16,705 nucleotides of DNA from an uncultured Geobacteraceae bacterium (GCA_903879825.1 CAIRND010000240.1:1-16705); one strand, 5' to 3'; counted from the stretch's first letter, positions 7,136 through 15,576 are shown. Notes: generated from the sequence alone by a model not told the origin. A program made the numbers and translations.

Positions 7136-8764
7136 CTACAACATGTAATCAGTCGAAAGAAAATGAGATTTCCGTTCGCGGACGATACTGGTGATAATTT
7201 CTCGATTAGCCTCGGTCTCCCGCGCCGCTACCACGATTCTGATGGAGAAAATCCTCAAGGCATCAGCAACGGACTGGGTACCATCAGCCGAGTTTTTACG
7301 CCCGTTAAACGGGAAACTGTCCGGGCTTCGTTGACATTGACTATTGATGTTGATGCGACAGACCTGATTTACCAGAGCATCAACCAGTTGCGCCAGCAGA
7401 TCACTATTCTGCCCGAAGATACTGGCCTGCTGACCATAATTTGAGGCCACGACATAGTCGATCGTTTCCCGAATATCATCGAATGGTACAACCGGAATCA
7501 CCGGCCCGAACTGTTCTTCGTTGTAAACACGCATCTGAGGGGTAACCGGATATAACAGGGCGGGATAAAAGAACGAACCGCTGCTGGCACCACCGCCTGG
7601 GTTGACAATTTGTGCACCCAAAGCCAGGGCATCCGTAACCAGTCCCTCCAGATAAGCCGGTTTTTCAGGTTCAGGCAGTGGGGTAATGGTAACACCCGGC
7701 TCCCACGGCATACCGCATTTTAACGCACTGATTCCGGTGGACATTCGTTGCAAAAATTCGTCAACAATCGAACGATGCACAAATAATATTTTAAGTGCCG
7801 TACAGCGCTGACCGTTATAAGTAAGGCTTCCCTGAATGCATTCAGCCACTGCCAGATCAAGATCGGCGTCTGGCAGTATTACCGCCGGATTTTTGGCATC
7901 CAGGCCAAGCACACAGCGGAGTCGATGAGGTCGGGGATGAACTGCCCGCAACGAATCTGCAACCTTATGGGTACCGATAAAGCCTAAGACATCCACCAAC
8001 CCGGAAGCCATGAGCGGCGGAACGACGGCTTCACCCTCGCCGTAAACCGTATTAACAACACCCGCCGGAAACGAATCTCGTAGGGCAGCCAATAATGGTT
8101 GAAATATCAGAACACCGAAGCGGGGTGGTTTCAGCAGAATGGTGTTGCCCATGACCAGCGCTGGAATCATGGTGGTAAAGGTTTCATAGAGCGGGAAATT
8201 GTAGGGGCCCATGCAGAGCACCACCCCCAAAGGAGCACGACGGATCTGGCCGATAATCCCCTGCTGGATAACGAAACGGGATGAAACACGATCCAATTCT
8301 TTCAAAGCTTCGAGTGTGTCGCGGATATACAATACGGTGCGGTCAAACTCACGCTCCGCTTCCTGGAGAGATTTACCAATCTCCCACTGAAGCAACGTCA
8401 CTATTTCTTCACGCTTCAACAACATCGCTGCGGTAAAACGCTGTACGCTCTGAATCCGTTCGCCCACCGACATGGTCGGCCAGACACCACGACCGTTTGA
8501 GTAAGCCCGTACCGCTACGTCCAATGTTTCAAGTACGGCAGCTTCAGTCAGTAACGGCGCCTCGCCAATCAACTTCAGTTGATTGCCCTCAGCGTCGCGT
8601 ATCCGAATCGGAGAACGAACCTCCTGAAGCGGACCCTGCCAACGACGCAACTCACCCTCTATCAGATAGTAATCCTGCCTGACAGGCTGCCAGTTACGAT
8701 ACTGTTCGGGTAAATGCTGCTCTTGGGGAAATAGTGATTCTATTTTTTGATGCAGATCGGGCAC
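7136..8764 (-). CDS. gapN: NADP-dependent non-phosphorylating glyceraldehyde-3-phosphate dehydrogenase-type ALDH
   Basis: The protein is a 542-residue member of the aldehyde dehydrogenase superfamily, closest by pattern to GapN, which oxidises glyceraldehyde 3-phosphate directly to 3-phosphoglycerate with NADP and makes no ATP. The oxyanion Asn189 (GPYNFP), the cofactor lysine Lys212 (LLKPP) and the nucleophile Cys321 (YNGQRCTALK) are present, as is EEQFGPV. The RININSQCQRSPDSFPFNGRK segment and the FSIR that follows resemble plant-type GapN. The C-terminal tail ends FLSTDYML. The odd feature is LGLDAK (286-291), where typical enzymes have ELGGK: the catalytic glutamate position, 34 residues before the cysteine, is Gly287. 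The GTG start overlaps the hpnH stop by one base (TAGTG) with no strong ribosome site, suggesting translational coupling. The substrate is inferred from family resemblance. Confidence 0.85.
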   Translation of the reverse strand: MPDLHQKIESLFPQEQHLPEQYRNWQPVRQDYYLIEGELRRWQGPLQEVRSPIRIRDAEGNQLKLIGEAPLLTEAAVLETLDVAVRAYSNGRGVWPTMSVGERIQSVQRFTAAMLLKREEIVTLLQWEIGKSLQEAEREFDRTVLYIRDTLEALKELDRVSSRFVIQQGIIGQIRRAPLGVVLCMGPYNFPLYETFTTMIPALVMGNTILLKPPRFGVLIFQPLLAALRDSFPAGVVNTVYGEGEAVVPPLMASGLVDVLGFIGTHKVADSLRAVHPRPHRLRCVLGLDAKNPAVILPDADLDLAVAECIQGSLTYNGQRCTALKILFVHRSIVDEFLQRMSTGISALKCGMPWEPGVTITPLPEPEKPAYLEGLVTDALALGAQIVNPGGGASSGSFFYPALLYPVTPQMRVYNEEQFGPVIPVVPFDDIRETIDYVVASNYGQQASIFGQNSDLLAQLVDALVNQVCRININSQCQRSPDSFPFNGRKNSADGTQSVADALRIFSIRIVVAARETEANREIITSIVRERKSHFLSTDYML

Positions 8765-9762
8765 TAGGTCATGTTCCAGATCATCATCTCAAGAATATCT
8801 TTCCAGCTCTTGCCGATTTCGTTGACGACTGTTGGTTCGAAACCGCAATGCATCATGCACTGAGCGCAGCGTGGATCCTTACCTACGCCGTACTTCTCCC
8901 AGTCGGTCTTTGCCATCATTTCGGCGAAGGTTGGATAATGGGCATCGGTGATCAGATAGCAGGGTGCTTTCCAACCGCGCGGATTACGGGTCGGGTTGCC
9001 CCACGGGGTACATTCCAGTTTCTTTTCGCCTTTAAGAAAGCGCAGGTACATCGGAGTAGAAAAGAAGCGATGTTTTTTGCTCATTTCATATACGTCGGCA
9101 AACTTTCTCTCAATATCCCGGCGCTCAAGGAAAAGTTTTTCGCCAACAGCTTCATAGCCGAAACCGGGAGCGACAAGAACGCCATCAACTCCAATTTCTT
9201 CCAGCTGACTAAAAAGCATTTCAATTTCAACCAGATCGGTTTCATTGAAAATAGTGGTATTTGTGCAGACCCGAAAGCCCAGCTGCTTGGCTTTTCTGAT
9301 TGCAGCCATGGCGATTTTGAAAGCACCTTTGCGCTCCAGAATCCGGTCATGGGTCTCTTCCAGGCCATCCATATGAATATTGAGGGTAAAATTTGGATGG
9401 GGCGTCATGGAATCAAGCGCTTTGTCAAGCAGGATGCCATTGGTACAGAAATAGATATGTTTACCACGTGCCAATACTCCGGCGATCAATTCATGAATCT
9501 GCGGATAAAGGAACGGCTCTCCCCCGGTTATGGTAACAACCGGCGCCGGACATTCATCTACTGAACTCAGGCACTCCTCCAGACTCATCATATCCTGGAT
9601 CGTGTCGGCATATTCGCGGATTCTGCCACAGCCGGAGCAGGCAAGATTGCACAGATGAGTAGGCTCCAGCATCAATACCAGGGGATATTTTTCAATTTTG
9701 TTGATCTTGTTACTGACAATATATTTTGTCAGATCGTAATTGAGCCGCATGGGAAAACGCAT
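8764..9762 (-). CDS. hpnH: Radical SAM protein, HpnH type (adenosyl hopene transferase)
   Basis: HpnH joins a 5'-deoxyadenosyl group to diploptene, the first step in making the hopanoid side chain. The protein has 332 residues. The radical SAM cluster motif is Cys38-x3-Cys42-x2-Cys45 in CNLACSGCGRI, followed by the SAM-binding TGGEP (79-83). The N-terminus LTKYIVSNK...PLVLMLEP is typical of HpnH. Extra cysteines lie at 251, 268, 299, 302 and 306 (DPRCAQCMMHCGFEPT); these recur in the family as I remember it, but their role is uncertain. The ATG at 9762 has AAGGAA at 9770-9775 with seven bases of spacing. No squalene-hopene cyclase or other hpn gene is in the window. It follows livF by 72 bases without a visible terminator and overlaps gapN by one base. 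Confidence 0.88.
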   Translation of the reverse strand: MRFPMRLNYDLTKYIVSNKINKIEKYPLVLMLEPTHLCNLACSGCGRIREYADTIQDMMSLEECLSSVDECPAPVVTITGGEPFLYPQIHELIAGVLARGKHIYFCTNGILLDKALDSMTPHPNFTLNIHMDGLEETHDRILERKGAFKIAMAAIRKAKQLGFRVCTNTTIFNETDLVEIEMLFSQLEEIGVDGVLVAPGFGYEAVGEKLFLERRDIERKFADVYEMSKKHRFFSTPMYLRFLKGEKKLECTPWGNPTRNPRGWKAPCYLITDAHYPTFAEMMAKTDWEKYGVGKDPRCAQCMMHCGFEPTVVNEIGKSWKDILEMMIWNMT

Positions 9763-9834
9763 TGTTTCGTTCCTTGTATTTTCATGTATTTATTCAGATT
9801 ACTTCGATATTTTCATTTAAACTCGGTACAACTC

Positions 9835-10578
9835 CTACCTCTCCCACATTTCCTTTTTATCTTTACCGAGATAGGCACGCTTAACTTCAGCATTTTCCAG
9901 CAGTTCATCAGCAGGTCCTTCCAGAATAACCTTGCCTGTTTCAAGGACATAGCCCCGATCAGCCAGTTTGAGCGCCGCTTTGGCGTTCTGCTCAACCAAA
10001 AGGATAGTGGTGCCGTTTTCTTGCCGTAACCGTTCAAGAACACGAAATATTTCCTGAACTACCAGTGGTGCGAGCCCCATTGACGGTTCATCAAGGAGCA
10101 ACATTTTCGGATTTGCCATCAAAGCACGACCGATGGCAAGCATCTGCTGCTCCCCGCCGGACATTGTACCGGCGAGCTGTTTACGTCGCTCTTCAAGACG
10201 GGGAAACAGGCTAAATATCTGGTTCATGTCCTTATGAATAGCTGATTTACTTTCTCTGTTCCGATAACGGAGATATGCTCCAAGCTCGAGGTTATCCTCA
10301 ACGGAGAGCGGCTTGAATACCTGCCTGCCTTCCGGGACCTGGGATATGCCGCGCTGAACGACTTTATCCGGTGCAAGCGCAGCGACCGATTCCTTGCAAA
10401 ACATTATTTCACCGGCAGAAGCGGGCGTAACACCAGATATGGTGTTTAGAATAGTGGTTTTACCAGCACCGTTAGCACCGATCAGGGTAACAATCTCACC
10501 CTCACCTAAATGCAGAGACACATTTTTGAGGGCGTGAACCTTCCCATAATAGGTATTGATATTTTTAAGACGCAACAT
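9835..10578 (-). CDS. livF: Branched-chain amino acid ABC transporter ATPase LivF
   Basis: LivF is one of the two cytoplasmic ATPases that power the Liv importer. At 247 residues it has the usual size. Walker A is GANGAGKTT (34-42), the ABC signature is MSGGEQQMLAIGRALM, and Walker B is LLLDEPSMGLAP, the last a LivF-like form. The ATG overlaps the livG stop by one base (TGATG), which implies coupled translation and equal dosage of the two ATPases. It is the last transporter gene. The protein ends KKEMWER, with no extra domain. Confidence 0.96.
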   Translation of the reverse strand: MLRLKNINTYYGKVHALKNVSLHLGEGEIVTLIGANGAGKTTILNTISGVTPASAGEIMFCKESVAALAPDKVVQRGISQVPEGRQVFKPLSVEDNLELGAYLRYRNRESKSAIHKDMNQIFSLFPRLEERRKQLAGTMSGGEQQMLAIGRALMANPKMLLLDEPSMGLAPLVVQEIFRVLERLRQENGTTILLVEQNAKAALKLADRGYVLETGKVILEGPADELLENAEVKRAYLGKDKKEMWER

Positions 10579-11333
10579 CAGTCGTCATCTCCCAGGTAGG
10601 CAGCGATGACTGCAGAGCTTTCCTGAATTTCACGGGGAGTTCCCTCCGCCAGTTTTGTGCCGAGATTGAGAACAATAATTCTGTCGCAAATATCCATAAC
10701 CAGCTCCATATCATGCTCAACCAAAACAACGGTAATGCCCGTATCTCGAATTTGTTTGATCAATTGGGCCAGGCCGACTGTTTCCTGACTATTAAGTCCG
10801 GCGGCAGGTTCATCCATCAAGATAATACGCGGTTCGACCGCAAGAGCACGGGCGATTTCAAGTAAACGACCTTTACCAAACGGGAGGCTGCCGGCGACAT
10901 GATCGGCCAAATCCACAATACCGGTAAATTCAAGCCACTTCATGGCACCTTCACGGATGCGGCGCTCTTCGGAAATACTCCACGGCATTTTGAATGCGCA
11001 GGCGAGCAAACCGGCGGAACTTTTGGTATGCATGCCGACCATGACGTTTTCCAGAACCGTCATTCCTCCGAACAGCTCAATATTCTGAAATGTTCGCACC
11101 ATGGCAAGCCGGGCCAATTTCTCTGGTGGCAAACCGGTGACATTTTTCCCTTCCAGATGAACCGTGCCGGCTGTCTGACGGTATATACCGGTAATAATGT
11201 TGAACAGGGTTGTTTTGCCGGCGCCATTTGGGCCGATTACCCCGGTAATATCACCTGCCGAAATCGCAAATGAAACCGAGTCAAGGGCTGTTACGCCACC
11301 AAATATCTGAGTAATCCCCGAAACCTCAAGCAT
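10578..11333 (-). CDS. livG: Branched-chain amino acid ABC transporter ATPase LivG
   Basis: LivG pairs with LivF as the second ATPase of the importer. From the ATG at 11333 the protein is 251 residues, normal for the family. This start has AAGGTGG at 11342-11348 with eight bases of spacing, and the protein then opens with MLEVSGITQIFGGVTALD as LivG proteins do; the frame extends 35 codons further upstream, but that part has no family resemblance. Walker A is GPNGAGKTT (34-42), the signature region is LPFGKGRLLEIARALA, and Walker B is IILMDEPAAGLN. The typical LivG insert (the NVMVGMH region) is present. The gene overlaps the end of livM by eight bases and livF by one. Confidence 0.96.
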   Translation of the reverse strand: MLEVSGITQIFGGVTALDSVSFAISAGDITGVIGPNGAGKTTLFNIITGIYRQTAGTVHLEGKNVTGLPPEKLARLAMVRTFQNIELFGGMTVLENVMVGMHTKSSAGLLACAFKMPWSISEERRIREGAMKWLEFTGIVDLADHVAGSLPFGKGRLLEIARALAVEPRIILMDEPAAGLNSQETVGLAQLIKQIRDTGITVVLVEHDMELVMDICDRIIVLNLGTKLAEGTPREIQESSAVIAAYLGDDD

Positions 11334-12285
11334 GGTCAGCACCACCTTTCGGCTTGAAGATCTTTTTGAACAGATCGGGAATACCCCGCACGAGGCCGCC
11401 CGGCATGTACATGACCATAAGTACCAGCAGGCCGCCATAAATAATTATGTCGTAATCATTGGCACCACGCAGAATTTCCGGCAGCAGCGTAAGAAGCGCC
11501 GCACCAAGAAAAGAGCCATAAATGCTTCCCAATCCGCCAATGACTACCATTGTCAGCAACTCAATCGAAAAATTAAAACCAAATGATGCGGGGGATATAA
11601 ACGTCATGGTGTGAGCATAAAGACTGCCAGCCAGAGAGGAGATAATTGCGGAGAGGGCAAATATCTGCACCTTCAGTAGTCGCGCATTGACGCCGAGAAC
11701 CTGTGCGGCGACTTCCGAATCATGCACCGCCCGTAACGCCCGTCCGACACGGGAATTAGCCAGATTAATCGAAAACAGCATCACTGCCAGAGTAAAGCCC
11801 CAGATTAAATAATAATTCTTCACATCCGAATCAAAAGAGACACCGGCAAGCTTCATATTGGGAATCCCCGACAAGCCGGAGGGACCACCGGTCAACTCTA
11901 CCGTTTCGTTAAAAACGATGTACATGATTATGCCAAGGCCAAGAGAAGCCATCGCCAGGTAATGACCTTTTAGTTTCAGAATGGGAAAGCCGATTACACC
12001 AGCCAGACAACCGACCGCTAACGCGGCAATCGGCATGGCAAGCCACGGATTGAGGCTGAAGGTGGTCGTCAGGATACCGCTGATATAGGCACCCAAACCG
12101 AAAAAACCGGCGTGACCAAGGGAAATTTGTCCGGCATAGCCAAGGAGAAGATTGAGAGCAATTGCCAGCATGGTGTTGATGCCGACAAATACCAACACGT
12201 TCATCAGGTAACCACCCGCGAACAACTGCGGTGCCACCATAATCAGCACTGAAAAACCGATAAATAACAGAAGGTCTCGTTTCAT
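11326..12285 (-). CDS. livM: Branched-chain amino acid ABC transporter permease LivM
   Basis: LivM is one of the two membrane-spanning subunits of the Liv importer. The protein is 319 residues from the ATG at 12285 and almost entirely hydrophobic, with about eight to ten membrane segments. Family hallmarks are GYAGQISLGHAGFFGLGAY near residues 50-68 and the coupling-loop sequence RVGRALRAVHDSEVAAQVLG, which contacts the ATPases. The chosen ATG lies four bases after the livH stop but has a weak ribosome site. An alternative TTG eleven codons upstream (12318) has AGGGG in front, but that lies in conserved livH coding sequence; the ATG gives the usual hydrophobic N-terminus. The 3' end overlaps livG by eight bases. 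Confidence 0.95.
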   Translation of the reverse strand: MKRDLLLFIGFSVLIMVAPQLFAGGYLMNVLVFVGINTMLAIALNLLLGYAGQISLGHAGFFGLGAYISGILTTTFSLNPWLAMPIAALAVGCLAGVIGFPILKLKGHYLAMASLGLGIIMYIVFNETVELTGGPSGLSGIPNMKLAGVSFDSDVKNYYLIWGFTLAVMLFSINLANSRVGRALRAVHDSEVAAQVLGVNARLLKVQIFALSAIISSLAGSLYAHTMTFISPASFGFNFSIELLTMVVIGGLGSIYGSFLGAALLTLLPEILRGANDYDIIIYGGLLVLMVMYMPGGLVRGIPDLFKKIFKPKGGADHA

Positions 12286-12289
12286 GGTA

Positions 12290-13171
12290 TTAGACCCGCT
12301 CCGAATCAGCTTTTCCAAAAAGCCCCTGCGGCCTGATGAAAAGAATCAACAGCAAGATAATAAAAGCGATGGCATCTTTGTAACCGGAGGAAATAAGTCC
12401 GGCTCCGAGCGACTCCAAAACACCGAGTAACAGCCCACCGATAACGGTAGAAAGACCGCTACTCATGCCACCAATAATAGCAGCACAAAAGCCTTTCAAC
12501 CCGAGCATAACGCCGACATCGTAAGCGGTCATTGTCAGCGGCGCAACAATAATGCCGGCAACGGCCCCCATTGCAGAGCTGATAATGAATGAGAACAGCA
12601 CCATTCGCCGTACGTCGATACCTACCAGACCGGCTGCACGACGGTTATAAGAACAGGCACGCATAGCTTTGCCACTGATGGTGTGATAAAAATATATCTT
12701 GTTAATACAGATTGTTACCAGAGTAATGGCAAGAATCCACAGGTGTTGCGGGAGGATTGTCGCTCCGCCAACAGAAATCGGAACATCGCCAGAAAACGCG
12801 GGAATTGCGTGGGTATCCTTGCCCCAGACCAGCATAGCAAGTCCCCGGATAAGAATACTCCCCCCGATAGTTATGATCACCAGATTGATTGGAGTTGGCT
12901 GCTTAAGGGGCCGGATAGCCAGGCGCTCAAACAGTATGCCGACCACGGTTGAAACCGCAATGGCACAGGGGACCGCAGCCCAGAGCGGCAGGGCAAGAAG
13001 CTCCAGACATGAGAGAGTCAGCAGACCGCCCAGCATAACAAATTCACCCTGGGCAAAATTGATGATACCGGTCGCATTATAAATGATCGAAAATCCGATG
13101 CCGATCAAAGCGTAAATAGCACCGGTTGATAAACCGGACAGCGTGTATTGTAAAATCTGGTCGAACTGCAT
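12290..13171 (-). CDS. livH: Branched-chain amino acid ABC transporter permease LivH
   Basis: LivH is the partner permease of LivM. The 293-residue protein has the family's opening, LQYTLSGLSTGAIYALIGIG, then the conserved NFAQGEFVMLG. The coupling-loop region is SGKAMRACSYNRRAAGLVGID. It ends with the typical FIRPQGLFGK. Around eight membrane segments are apparent. The ATG at 13171 is preceded by GAGGT four bases upstream. Upstream lies a 92-base gap with a strong stem-loop, which separates the permease and ATPase genes from the binding-protein genes. Substrate specificity is set mainly by the binding proteins and cannot be read from this subunit. Confidence 0.96.
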   Translation of the reverse strand: MQFDQILQYTLSGLSTGAIYALIGIGFSIIYNATGIINFAQGEFVMLGGLLTLSCLELLALPLWAAVPCAIAVSTVVGILFERLAIRPLKQPTPINLVIITIGGSILIRGLAMLVWGKDTHAIPAFSGDVPISVGGATILPQHLWILAITLVTICINKIYFYHTISGKAMRACSYNRRAAGLVGIDVRRMVLFSFIISSAMGAVAGIIVAPLTMTAYDVGVMLGLKGFCAAIIGGMSSGLSTVIGGLLLGVLESLGAGLISSGYKDAIAFIILLLILFIRPQGLFGKADSERV

Positions 13172-13186
13172 TGAACCTCATAAATG

Positions 13187-13217
13187 GGGCGAAGCACGTG
13201 GATCACGCGCTTCGCCC
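13187..13217 (-). promoter_or_regulatory. Stem-loop between livK and livH
   Basis: In the minus-strand RNA GGGCGAAGCGCGTG pairs with CACGTGCTTCGCCC around a three-base AUC loop, giving 14 pairs. The only non-Watson-Crick position is G.U in the minus-strand RNA but A-C in the plus-strand RNA, so it fits function in the livK-to-livH transcript. No U-tract follows, so full termination is unlikely. I infer a processing or 3'-end-protecting hairpin that would let binding-protein mRNA accumulate over permease mRNA, as is common in binding-protein transport operons. Confidence 0.65.
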
Positions 13218-13263
13218 ACTACTACTGTCGTATTTATAAACGCGGACGCGGCAGACAGCGCCT

Positions 13264-14403
13264 CTACTTCACAATAACCCAATCTTTATTTTTGATTTCT
13301 ACCAGCACAAAGGCATCTTTAGCTAAACCGGCATGATCCTGGGCCGAGTAGTTGAAACTGCCGCCGATACCGGCAAAGCCCTTGATTTTCTCAAGCTGGT
13401 CACGAATACCAGTTGCAGTATCAGCACCGTTTTCAACGGCATGTCTGATCAGCATGACAGCGTCCCAGGCGTGTCCGCCGAAATGATCACCTTCTGCTTT
13501 GTAATGTTTCTGGTAGTCTTTGACAAAAGCCATCAAAGGCTTCTTCTGCTGATCCGAATTGGCCAGCAGATCGGCCACAACAACCTTGCCGGAAGGAAGT
13601 TTAATTCCTTCGGCAGCTTCACCGGCCAGTTCGATAAACTTTTTGGATGAAACGCCATGACTCATGAACAGTGGCGTTTTAATACCAAGCTGACGGGCAT
13701 TTTTGGCTATGACAGCCGGACCCGGATTGGTACCCCAACAGATGATAGCCTGGGAATGAGTGCCACGGATTTTGGTCAACTGTGCGGTCATATCGGTGTC
13801 TTTGGGGCCGTAGGTGTCGTCAGAAACAACAGTAATACCATATTTGGCCGCCTGGACTTTCAACTGTTCGCGCCCCGAAGCACCAAAACCATCCGAAACG
13901 GTCAAAATTGATACGCTGGTCTGTTTCGTTTTTTGCAGATATTCGTAGATTCGCCCGACCGCCAACGCATCATTCTGAGCGGTCTTGAAAACCCACTTTT
14001 TAATCGGATCAGTAATTTTACTGCCTGCGGAGCAAGAAATAAGCGGAATCTGCTCTTTCTCAGCAACAGGAATAACTGCCATCGTCTCGCCGGTCGTACT
14101 CGGACCTATAATCGCGACAACCTTGTCATCCTTGATAAGTTTTGTAGCCAACTGAACCGCTTTGGTGGCGTCACCGGCAGTATCATATACAATCAGTTCA
14201 AGCTTGCGGCCCTTGACCCCACCTGCTTTGTTAATTTCATCAATTACCATTTTTGCGCTGTTGCGTTCCGGTTCTCCCAAAAAAGCGGCAGGTCCGGTAA
14301 CGGCAAACAGAGCCCCGATTTTTATCGGGGCTGCGGCAAAAACATTGGAAGAGAACAGCAAGGTAGCTGCAGCGATAACATAATGTGTAAATTTAACATT
14401 CAC
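13264..14403 (-). CDS. livK: Periplasmic amino acid-binding protein, LivK type (downstream copy)
   Basis: This is a periplasmic receptor that delivers an amino acid or related ligand to LivHM. From the GTG at 14403 it is 379 residues. That start is chosen because AAGGAG (14411-14416) lies seven bases upstream; the TTG at 14409 would be only one base from it. A Sec signal peptide spans about residues 1-23, with cleavage after VFA, and the mature protein opens KIGALFAVTGPAAFLGEPE. It belongs to type I periplasmic fold proteins, with GPSTTGE and SCSAG loops at the expected ligand site. There is no lipobox. It is a clear paralog of the gene 30 bases upstream, alike through the first two thirds and diverged near the C-terminus. 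The true ligand is unknown. Confidence 0.93.
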   Translation of the reverse strand: MNVKFTHYVIAAATLLFSSNVFAAAPIKIGALFAVTGPAAFLGEPERNSAKMVIDEINKAGGVKGRKLELIVYDTAGDATKAVQLATKLIKDDKVVAIIGPSTTGETMAVIPVAEKEQIPLISCSAGSKITDPIKKWVFKTAQNDALAVGRIYEYLQKTKQTSVSILTVSDGFGASGREQLKVQAAKYGITVVSDDTYGPKDTDMTAQLTKIRGTHSQAIICWGTNPGPAVIAKNARQLGIKTPLFMSHGVSSKKFIELAGEAAEGIKLPSGKVVVADLLANSDQQKKPLMAFVKDYQKHYKAEGDHFGGHAWDAVMLIRHAVENGADTATGIRDQLEKIKGFAGIGGSFNYSAQDHAGLAKDAFVLVEIKNKDWVIVK

Positions 14404-14410
14404 GGGCAAT

Positions 14411-14416
14411 CTCCTT
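14411..14416 (-). promoter_or_regulatory. Ribosome binding site that sets the livK start
   Basis: AAGGAG on the minus strand, seven bases before GTG 14403. It argues against the TTG at 14409, which would sit one base away. Confidence 0.8.
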
Positions 14417-14433
14417 GAAATATATGTAGTTTA

Positions 14434-15576
14434 CTACTTAAGCAGCGTCCAATCACCCTTGACAATTTTTACCATCTCAAAGGCCGAAAGATCAAGACCG
14501 TTATGGTCTTTCGTAGACATGTTGAACACACCGGAAATACTGACCAGTTTGCTGGTCTGTTCAACGCCGTTTCTGATCTGCTCCGGAGTCGAACCGGACT
14601 TTTTAATAGCACCGGTCACCAACAGGAAGGCGTCATAGGCATAGCCACCAAAAGTTGAGGCTTCGACACCATACATTTTTTTGTAGCCTTGATCATATTC
14701 CTTAAGCAGTTTGTATTGGACGTCACCCTTTGGAAGCGCGTCGTAAATGGCAAGCTTGCCAGCCGGAAGCATAACACCTTCAGCAGCATCCGCACCGGCC
14801 AGTTCGATATATTTTTTGGAAGCAACGCCGTGGCTCATATAGACGGGGGTTTTGATACCAAGCTGTTTAATATTTTTAGTTACTACCGCAGGTCCCGGAT
14901 TGGTACCCCAGCAGATAATCGCGTCAGGCTTGATACCACGGATTTTGGTTAACTGAGCCGTCATGTCAGTATCTTTCGGGCCATAGACTTCATCGGCAAC
15001 GACAGTAAAGCCCTTCTGTTTTGCCAATACTTTAATCTGCTCACGACCGGAAGCGCCAAAACCATCTGTTACCGTCAACAGGGCGATACTCTTCTGTTTT
15101 TTACTGGTCATATAGTTAAGGATTTTTTCAGCGGCAACATGGTCATTGGCCGGTGTTTTAAAAACCCAGTGTTTGGCCGGATCGGTAATTTTAATACCGG
15201 CAGCGCAGGAAATAAGGGGAATCTTTTCTTTTTCAGCAACCGGGATCACCGCCATACTCTCACCGGTGGTGCTGGGTCCGATGATTACGCTGACCTTATC
15301 GTCCTTGATCAGTTTTGTAGCCAACTGAACGGCCTTGGTGGCATCGCCACCGGTGTCATAGATAACCGCTTCCACTTTTTGGCCGTTGATGCCGCCCTTC
15401 TCATTAAGCTCTTTAACCAGCAGTTCCAACGTCTTTTTTTCCGGTTCACCGAGGAAAGAAGCGGGGCCGGTAACGGCAAACAGAGCGCCGATCTTGATGG
15501 TGCCTGACGCAAACGACGCCGTTGCACAGATGAGACTCAAACAGATGCTGCTGAATAGTAAGGACATTTTTTTCAT
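14434..15576 (-). CDS. livK: Periplasmic amino acid-binding protein, LivK type (upstream copy)
   Basis: This is the first of two tandem binding proteins for the Liv importer, 380 residues long. A Sec signal peptide (about residues 1-23) ends at SFA before SGTIKIG. The mature part has KIGALFAVTGPASFLGEPE, GPSTTGESMAVIPVAEKE and SCAAG, followed by DGFGASGREQ, YGPKDTDMTAQLTKIRG and CWGTNPGPAV, nearly all shared with the downstream copy. The C-terminal third differs much more (for example TFGGYAYDAFLLV against HFGGHAWDAVMLI). The ATG at 15576 is preceded by GGGGG seven bases upstream. It lies 20 bases downstream of the ACT-domain gene. Duplication followed by ligand divergence is inferred; ligand identity is open. 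Confidence 0.93.
   Translation of the reverse strand: MKKMSLLFSSICLSLICATASFASGTIKIGALFAVTGPASFLGEPEKKTLELLVKELNEKGGINGQKVEAVIYDTGGDATKAVQLATKLIKDDKVSVIIGPSTTGESMAVIPVAEKEKIPLISCAAGIKITDPAKHWVFKTPANDHVAAEKILNYMTSKKQKSIALLTVTDGFGASGREQIKVLAKQKGFTVVADEVYGPKDTDMTAQLTKIRGIKPDAIICWGTNPGPAVVTKNIKQLGIKTPVYMSHGVASKKYIELAGADAAEGVMLPAGKLAIYDALPKGDVQYKLLKEYDQGYKKMYGVEASTFGGYAYDAFLLVTGAIKKSGSTPEQIRNGVEQTSKLVSISGVFNMSTKDHNGLDLSAFEMVKIVKGDWTLLK

Noticed and set aside
8734..9564. 276-codon open frame on the plus strand opposite the hpnH-type gene
   Set aside because: It lies antisense to a gene with clear radical SAM motifs, and its translation shows no family pattern, so it is a shadow of that gene.
11334..11438. 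35-codon N-terminal extension of LivG
   Set aside because: It reads over the end of livM, is rich in Cys and Ser unlike any LivG, and the ATG at 11333 has a good ribosome site and the expected N-terminus.
13933..14418. 161-codon plus-strand frame opposite livK (a similar one at 15139-15507)
   Set aside because: Both lie over conserved periplasmic-binding-protein coding sequence. Their resemblance to each other follows from the livK duplication and is not evidence of antisense genes.
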